NCBI GenBank assembly: GCA_964200075.2
Contig: CAXNAA020000424.1
Coordinates: 1 to 21,421, forward strand
Length of the DNA: 21,421 bases
Direction: 5' to 3'
DNA from: Sphacelaria rigidula
Lineage: Eukaryota > Phaeophyceae > Sphacelariales
The notes beneath the pieces are model-generated. The model was not told the DNA's origin. It saw nothing but the letters and a program-made list of their open reading frames with translations, and did no database searches. Each line of letters opens with the position of its first letter. Positions within the stretch are counted from its first letter, which is position 1. The position numbers and the translations under genes were made by a program. This document shows, piece after piece, positions 10,801 through 19,800 of the stretch.

Positions 10801-13800
10801 TGTGGAGTAGCACACCCGTACCCAACCCGGCTCCAATCACCTGTTGTAGAAATGGAGGACTCCATAGATAGAGGAACAACACGCCGGGTCTTTCTCGCGG
10901 ATACTCCGTGATCAACCTGGGGCGCGACAGAAGCCCAACGTATATCGACTTAGATGAAACGACGAGAAACAAACGGCGAACCCAACGAACATCGAATTCG
11001 AAGTCCCCCCTCCCACGCTCATCTGTTTGCCTGCTTGCTCTCCCTCTTGCTCTCCCTCTCTCTCTTTCTCTCTTCCTCTTTCGTCTCTCACTGCGCGTCC
11101 GGCGTGGCTGCATCTGACCACGGTAGATCAACATGCCACGGAACAACTTGGAGCTGTTGATATCTCTGCGGAATCCAAACTTTTCGTGTGCCCACATGCG
11201 ATCGGTGACAGAGATAAACCTGAGCGGAAACAAGCTATCAGAGCTTCCCGCGGAAGTCCACCGGCTTACCAGCCTCAGGTAGCGAAACAATGAGCCCTTG
11301 GCATGTTTTGGAACTCGCGCGTTGTACCGTAGTGCCCGGCAAACAAACTTAGCCGGTGCGACTAAGAGATCCTCTGCAAACGTTATGGCGAATCAGTCGC
11401 TTACTCGGTACAAAATACCTGCTTCTCATCGCTGACGTTTGCTTGTACAATTTATCGTGTTTTTTAGGGTAACGCACCGCGCATCGCTCGGCGCCTGTCC
11501 GTATCTCACCTGTATTGAGGGACGCTAAAAAGTGCTGTGCTGCCATGGGGCACAAGCGAGGTGGCCGCCCTTATTTGAGGAATAAAATGTAGAACAATGC
11601 GGTTACCGTCTGAGAATATATGGTAGCATCAGTACCAGGTAGCCTGCAAACGTTGTCTGTCCGACTTCGCAAAAAGTTTGGTTCACCTAGGAGGTGTCAT
11701 CGATCGCCTGTATCTTGAGTACCCTGTGGTGTATGTGAACAGTACCGTGCGAAGTTCTTTAGACTCGAGGAACAATTGCTGCACGTGCCCTATTTCGTAC
11801 TTCCGGGGATCCCTTCCATTGATCAGTACTTATTACCTCGTTGTCACACATGATACTATCGGTTTGCCATTTACTGGTCTAATTAGAACGCTTCGTCTGG
11901 ACAACAACAAGCTCAGCGGGCTTCCGGAGTCGCTGTTGACACTCACGTCCCTGACATCACTATCTCTGAGGCACAACAACTTCTCCACCCTTCCGTACCG
12001 CTTCGGAGACCTCCGTTTTCTCCGCAAGCTTGACCTGGGGGAGAACATGCTCAAGAACTTACCAGCAACCATGGTGATCGCTGATTTTGTTTTCGTCATA
12101 CATTTGACTCCTCATTTTCCTTGGAACGACTTCTTAGCGTCAAGGTATTACCTCCATCTCCTGCCCACTACGACTTGTCTGTCATTTTCATGTCCGGGAC
12201 TGGACCCGCGCTTCCGTACCGTCCCGACTCTCGTAGAATCAACTATTATTGCAACTCTTGGCTTCACGTTTTCCACGACAAAAAGCAGATGATGCTCAAA
12301 AATATGTATATTTCGGAATGCGAGCCCCGCAACCTTCCGTCTTCAGCAGCCGTTGGTAAAGCACTTAGACGACTGGGGCGCATGTGCTGGTGATTCCCTG
12401 AATTCCCTACACAACCCAATTCGTCGAAATACGTTTCGTCGGTAGCAGCAGTTTGACAAGGCCTGTGCCTGGTTGGCATAGCTCACCTCACTTTGTTCAC
12501 GTTCTTCACTTTGATTAGCTCCGATTCGCACCCGTTTCATGGGTGCAACGGGTTTGGATACTGCAGGTAAAATAACACACAACCATCCCCGGTCGAACCA
12601 TGTTTCGTGGCGACATACTGCCGTTTATTTCTCACTTCCGTGGCGAGTACTACATACAACCATCCCGCAGCGTGAGATAAATCTCGGCGCTGCTTCGACG
12701 TAGTTTCTTGCTTGTCATATTTTCTGCAGGGCCTGCTCACGTCGTTACAACACCTGAAGCTGGATGGCAACAATATGCCCCATCTAGCAGTGCCACCTCC
12801 GCTAAAGACCCCGGACGGGAAGGATCACTCCCTCGACTGGTCCAAGCGCTGGCACAAGGAGAAAAAAAAAGAGGTACGGTGATAGGGCTGTGGATCCTTT
12901 GCCCTGCCGGTACACCCCATGAATGATCGGAAGCATACAGTAGATCGATATTCGTGTCTACACTACGACTAAGTGATCTCGGCCTCTTCGCTTGAATGCC
13001 ATGCAGCTCGCCTGCATGGCGTGGGGAGATAGACTGCTTGTCTGACCATCGAATGAAATCTGGTAATACTTGTCATTCTATAGTCCCGAGACGTCCGACC
13101 TAGCATCCCGCCATGACTAACTCGCCGGCGCTACTATCTCGAGCAGCCCCTGTGCCCATCCTGCGTTGTTACGAAGCTTTCAGTCCAGCCCACGCACGTT
13201 CAATACGTCGATTCTATGAGAGTTCCTCTACAATGCTGCTTCACGCGTGGGAACGTGTCCTGCGCATCCTCTCCATCCTCTGGCCCCATTTTTTCCCTTC
13301 GGATGTGTCCTTACTGCGTAAATTGAGGTGTGGGTTAACGAAGTGACAGGCGAGACGAGTGAAGCTGATCCAGCCACCGTGCACAAGAGTTCACAGTCGT
13401 CGGCATCTGGAAAGTCTAGCAAGTCTTCCCTGACGGCTGGAACGCTGGCATACAACACGCGCAGGAATACTTTGGCCAAGCGAGGTGCGATGTAAAGGGT
13501 TCTTGGAAGCCAGTGAAATAAAAACGATGACAGACGAAGCACGGGATTTCAACGCGCATCCGCGAATCGGCGAGGCAATGCATGTGTGCTTCGAATAACC
13601 GTTCTAAGGTCTGAAGAACAAAGAGTGGCAGCATGACTCTGTTTCTCTGTGGATATCGACAAGATTACAAGAGCATGCGTTCCGCAAACAGTGAACAAAT
13701 TGAGTGAGACCTCACTTGCCAGCGGAAGAATCGTTCCTCGGCTTCGTCAGAACTTCCGTTTCATTTCTGGAGCCAAGTAATGGTAATTATGTCGAAACAA

Positions 13801-16800
13801 GCAGTCATTGCGTGAACGGAAACGCATGGCCTTACACGGTGGGACTCAGAAACGAGGGCCGGGAGACTCGAAATCTTGCAACAGCGCAAAATGCGGATGT
13901 GCCTCCCGATTGCACAAGTTATACCTCCTCGCTTACCTTAACGCCAACCATGTCTCCTTGGTGCGTTCCTAACCCATGCGCAGGTGTGTACGAGTGGGAA
14001 GCGGCGCTAAACATCAGCACGGGTCAGGTGTACTACGTCAATAATGTCAACTTCAGGAAGGTACGAAAGGCGCGTGTCTAGTTGTTGAGTCTGGCTGCCG
14101 GGATCGATGGCGACTGGTGAAATCTAACTCTCCAGAAGAAAATCAACCTCTCACATTATCGGGGAGAATAGAATGGTCAAGTTTGGTCTCAATTATGAGC
14201 CATGTCACCGCCCCGTGTGCTCATCGCACACCAATGCAGGCATCGACGATGCCGATGTGCATGAACCGCTTGGGGGAAATGACGAACCTGGTGACGCTGA
14301 AGCTTAGTCAGAACAAGCTCCGCTCCCTACCCACCAGGTACCACGGGAAATATATAAGAGGGGCGAAGATTTTTGCGCCGCCACCCACTCATCAAAAGGG
14401 CCCATGTAATGGACAGCTTGACCATGCCGCAGGGAACCTCTGCCAAGCGATAAACGAGTCAAAAATGTTCGAGAGCCGACAACACGGATTGCGGTGCATA
14501 CTTGAATGCCAATGTCAATGCGGTCAGATCTTGCATGCTGTCTCTCAACATCCGCCGACGCCGTTTCGTCTCCTGAGTATTCCATTCCTCTTCCTCGGGC
14601 GATCGCCCAGTTTCCGCTCTGTCATTTCCGCACACAACATTCATCTTCATCTGTGCGCAGTCCCGTATTGTCGTCGCTCAACGCGCACGATCTTCAACTG
14701 TGGAGCGACGGTTAAACCCCTGGAAAACAAAGGTTACGAGGATACTGAGAAAATAAAATTACACATCCATGTTCGCTTCAAGTCCGAAACAGACACTTTC
14801 ACCCATTTGTCAACAATTTCTGAGTAAAAGAAAGCTGTTTCTGTTCGTCTAACTCCTAATGATCCCCTGCCCCGATCCTACGGGTCCTCCTTGACACAGT
14901 ATATGCTCATGCGTTAACCTCGAAGTGCTGGAGGCAAACGACAACTACCTCGAGTACTTGCCGACAAACCTAGGAGAGATGAAAATGCTAAGATCAGTAA
15001 GGTACGACACGCCCCGGCGATATTTTGCTTTGTGGTATTTTCCCCATGTGTTGCTTTGTGTGTCACGTGAACACTGTCCTGCGGAGAGTAGAGTACATCG
15101 TAGTCACAAAAATATATATATATAGGGCAGCTTACGATGTTCGACATATATATTTTTATTCAGTAATGGGTACGGCTGAGTTCTGGTCAATGAATGCCAC
15201 ACCATTATCGCATGTCAATTGTAACCATCTGACTACGTAATGATCTTGAGGTATCTCGGACGAATCATTCCACCTTTAGACAAGTCCATGGGGATACTCA
15301 CAGGCAATGCGGAAGAAACCATGAAAAAAAAACAAGTATTGTTGAATGGAACTGTAATGGTGACTGACGCTTCGTAATAAAGGATTATTACACTACTGTC
15401 GAGCACTCATGAATGGTTCAAGACGCGACCCATGACACCAACCCGTTGAAGGCGTCCCACGAAAAAGATGTTCCAAACACCTCTTCGCGGTCGACAGGTT
15501 TGACATCAACTGTCTCAGGGAGCTGCCGGGATCAATGGTGAATCTTTCAAGATTGGAAGNNNNNNNNNNGGAAGAGCTGGATCTCACCAGCAACTTCTTC
15601 GCCACTTTTCCAGAGTTCGCCATGAAAATGTCTCGTCTACGCAAGGTAACCCCAGGGACGAATCTTCTCTCTATCAGGCACATGCAACCAGACCCCTTGC
15701 TATACGGCATTTCCCTCACTATACTTCGCTGATGACGACGCACTGCACCTTGTGATTGATGTACTTTCGACGCATGTAATCTGCAGTCCGTCATACTTGA
15801 ACGTCATGAAGGTCACGGGTTTGCGTACACATTGTCCACTGTATTGTAGCATTATCACACCGAAACGTACAAAATCCGTGAGGATCTCTGGAGGGGCAGC
15901 GTTTCTCGCTTACTCCGGATCAACGACCTACGACGAAAATCCTGAGCTCCGTCAGTGGGGAAATTGCTCGAAGTTCGCGGGGTTACAGAACACTCCGTGG
16001 ATCCCTCTGAACAAAGATCCAAAATCCATAAATCCTTGCTGCCTCATTCATTATTGTTGTTCCCCTTGGTTTCGCCGGTACGTGAATTTGCAGGGAAATT
16101 CCTGTGGAAGTCGTTCTCGACAAGACACACTGGTTACAGTACTGCATCTAGCTTTGGCTACAGATCTGCGCATTCACAATTAAAATTGGAAACAAAATTG
16201 GCGTGAGACTAGATTCCCTGGGTGAAGAACTCGGGTGAATGCTCTTTTTTTTTGCGGATGATCCCACCAGATGTACCAACATCTGACGCCTTGCATGCAA
16301 CCAGTGCAAATGATCCGCTCTAGCGCTGATACAGCGGGCGTGTGATACGGGAAACGTTATTCTGCACTGCTACATCGCGTTATGGCGGTCGCGATCAGGG
16401 CCAATTGCATTCTATTCTCCCGTCATAAGGTACCACCACTCGTGCTCCGTTCTGCTGTGCACGTTTCTTGCCCTTTCAGTTGATGCTTGGAAATAACCAG
16501 CTGAAGAAGCTTCCCTACGTCTTGGGATTTTTGTCAAGCCTCGAAGACCTGCAGGTGAGACACTGCCCTTCGCGATTTGCCATCTTCCAAGCGTGGGTCC
16601 ATGAAAAAAAACAGGGCATGACCTAGGCAGCTGGGAGGAGTGTCCTCTCCCTCCCTCCGTCCCGCCGCCGCACCTTGAACCGTTGAAGGTGTCATTGTGC
16701 TGGTTCAATGATGGATGATGGTGTCGGAGCAGTGAATGGTTGAACTCCGTTGATGATTCTTATAAGTCATCCGAGCCTAACGATAGTACACCAGCTGTTA

Positions 16801-19800
16801 CAGTAGCGTTTTATCAATATTTGACCCGCAACGACAAGGTCAGAAACCTCTCCAAGATCAAAAGCTCGCCTTGAACCACAAGAAAAGTCGTCATCCGACA
16901 ATACTAAGATTCTGCGTCGCCACCACCCCTTGCCTCGCCATTGCTCTCGGCTACCACTGAGCACGGCCTTAGCTCAAGTCTCGACGAAATTGTACTGATA
17001 ATCTGAGGAGAACAAAGACACCCGTCGCTGACGTCCCTACGTGGTGAGGCAGCTATACAACAACCCCCTGGCGGATCCACCGGCTGAAGTGTTGCTACTC
17101 GGCTTGGACCGGATGCTGTGGGAGTGTCGACAGAGACATTGGGCTCAAACCAGGGGCCCACCTCCAGAGGTTAAAGTCCACGGCTACGGAATTGAGGTGA
17201 GGCGAGTAAGGATTAATTTCAGGCAGTTACTATCCGTGAGGAAGTTTTGCGAATAGTTCAAACCTTACACCATATACTTTCAAATGATTCCCTTGGTTTC
17301 CACGAAGTTGCATAGTTTTCACGACTGAAAGAGTAAAAGTGACGGCTGAGATTAAGCCTGGGCAAATTTTGCAGGATACTTACTACATTAATGCAGCTAT
17401 ATCTCAATATTTTCGTGACCGCCTGGACTGTTTCATGTAGCGGTTATACCTTGCACGCACTGCACATGCCGGACGTCGGAGGTATGCAGTGATGCGGAAT
17501 TAATGATCATTGGCTGCTGATGTTGGCCAAGCAGAGACAGCGAGTGTTGTTGCACACCGAAATAAAGACCACAACCCTAGAAACTCGTCAAAGCCGTATA
17601 TAAATACCGCGTTCAGATGTTCGAGCGATTCTGCTTTTATCAGATGTTTATAAGTATGCGAAGTTCAGGCCAGAAGAATACTCGCTCGTGGGCTAGAAAC
17701 CAGGTGCCTCCAACTTGAGCTCCGCTTGAACACCACGTCTTTCATCCCGTGCCGCATGATACATCCAAATCTTGGACATTTCCCCGAAGAAGCGGGTGAG
17801 TTTCGCGAGGTCAGTGCCCTGCCACATCTGCTCGTCAATTCTTGTATGTCACACCCCGAGCGGAGAGAGATCTTACACATTCCATCAGCAGCAGTGTGAT
17901 ATCTTTTCCGTGGTCCCACTAGAAACGTTTTCACTATCTCATCATCTCCTCTCTTTCCCCGCCAAATCCTCGCCGAAATGGTTACTTCTTTTTGCGGGGA
18001 ATATCAGGAGGAGAAGCTAGAGCTCTTGCCGGAGTTTGAGCGCAAGCTGGCCAAGTGCATCAAGACTGCGGGCAGGACGGGGGAGCTAAATTTCATTCTG
18101 GAAGGGCTGACCTATTTCCCGATGGGAGTGTTTGATGAGGAAGTGAGATGCATGTACGAGATAGGTTTGCAATCCCATCATCTATAATCATTTGGAACAA
18201 AGCCAATATACCTCTTCGCAGCGTGCGTTAATCAATATACGGTTGTTGGTGACTCGCGGTAGTTGTTGACGAGAGCTTTCAGAGTGAGATATCGAAAGTC
18301 ATCATCAAACGAATGTGGCATAAACATTGCATCTGCATGAATGTGCTCCGACAGGTTTTCACTGTATTTCGTTTGTTATGCGGCGCAAAACGTTTTCAGT
18401 CAAAACATGATATTTTGGGGTGAAAAACGCACTACGATCCTTGGACGTGCTAGGCTGGCAGCACCGGGGTCTCCAGCGCTGGATGATACACGACTCTGCG
18501 CTTCTTAAGCATAAAATCTATCACCCTTGTCGCAATCCAAGCTCGATCATCTCAGACCTAAGTCTGACTCTAATCCCGCCCCTCACAACGTGAATCCTAA
18601 CCCCCAAAGCCCTATCCCGAACTCTAACCCAGTGGTAAACACGTTATCTAGATCGGCAGAAAGCTCACGAGTCTACGCCTGGACAGCAACGACTTCAGTT
18701 CGGTGGTTATTCCATTCCGGCACACCTGGCAAGATCTCGACAAAGTCACGCATTCGGTAAGTACGTCTGAAGAGAAAAAAATATGACCTATTCACGCCAA
18801 TGTAGTTACGTTCCAGATACTGCACTACTCTCGGTAATCCTCGACGTAGGCCTTTTGTATCTATCACTTCAACTGCATTAGCACTAGCGTACAGGATCAC
18901 CCATTTTCGCGTATTTATTGCTCTGCACGAAGTATAGTTTTCCCCTCTATTACGGTGTGCGATGATGATGCCGGTAACTATGATAGTGGCGATGATGATA
19001 ACGATGGTGGTGATTCCTGAGAGCCAAGGATTCTCACCCCTAGCACGTCGTGTGCAGGCAAGCGGCGAACATGATGAGAACATAGTAGACGCGTGTAGTG
19101 TTTTTTTTCACAAAACTATTGCATGACGGGACCTATGAAGAAAACATGCTCCGTTCTCGTCGTTGTCTCCACAAGGGTATACGACGTGTTCTTGTACGTT
19201 AGAGATGACTTTGTACCTGATGTGTGGTATTTGGCTTGAAGCGACCTGGCAACATGTGGCGCCCCATCAGCCGGAACGAGTTCCGCTCAACCAGCAGAGT
19301 CGCACATACAGTTGCGGTACCTATACAATCTAGGCACCTCGAACAGTCTTTGACTGTCTCTATACAAGTGCGCGCTATGGCAATATATCTACCGCGTCTC
19401 CCTTCGGCAGGTGTCCCTGTGCAATCTCTTGGTACTTTCTCTCAAGAACTGCAAGTTACGGCAGCTCAGTGACGATATTGCCGAGCTAGGGTCGCTGAGA
19501 GCGCTCTACCTCGAGAACAACAGGGTGTTAATGCTACCGGAGAGCTTCACCCGACTCAGAACTTTGGAGGTAGGGTTGTCGAGGTGAAGTTGTGCTGCGG
19601 CATGCATGGGTTTCGCGAGTCGGGACACAGAAGTCGGTCTGCGCGTTCAGGGCTTACGGTGGTACAGTAGGTTAGCGGTCTGCTGAGTTACTGCAGGCTA
19701 CCAAGTATTAGATATCGAACGGAGTTTGACCTCAATACTCTTGTGTTACCGTTTTGTTCATATGAGTAGGCACACTCTGCTCCCAGTATAGTTCGGAAGC

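Noticed and set aside
10502-11290. Minus-strand open frame of 262 codons
   Set aside because: It lies antisense to an intron and the exon at 11127, its composition comes from the CT microsatellite and minisatellite, and the plus-strand LRR exon explains the conserved part.
14997-15002. GTAAGG as donor of the LRR 7 exon
   Set aside because: It is closer to consensus, but only the GTACGA donor at 15002 keeps the phase and the LRR strand with the next exon.
15752-16183. Plus-strand open frame of 143 codons within an intron
   Set aside because: The flanking exons join perfectly in phase without it, another frame is open over part of the same region, and no domain is visible.
18673-19083. Minus-strand open frame of 136 codons with a hydrophobic Ile-rich segment
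   Set aside because: It is antisense to the LRR exon at 18652 and its hydrophobic stretch is the reverse of a GAT-rich repeat.
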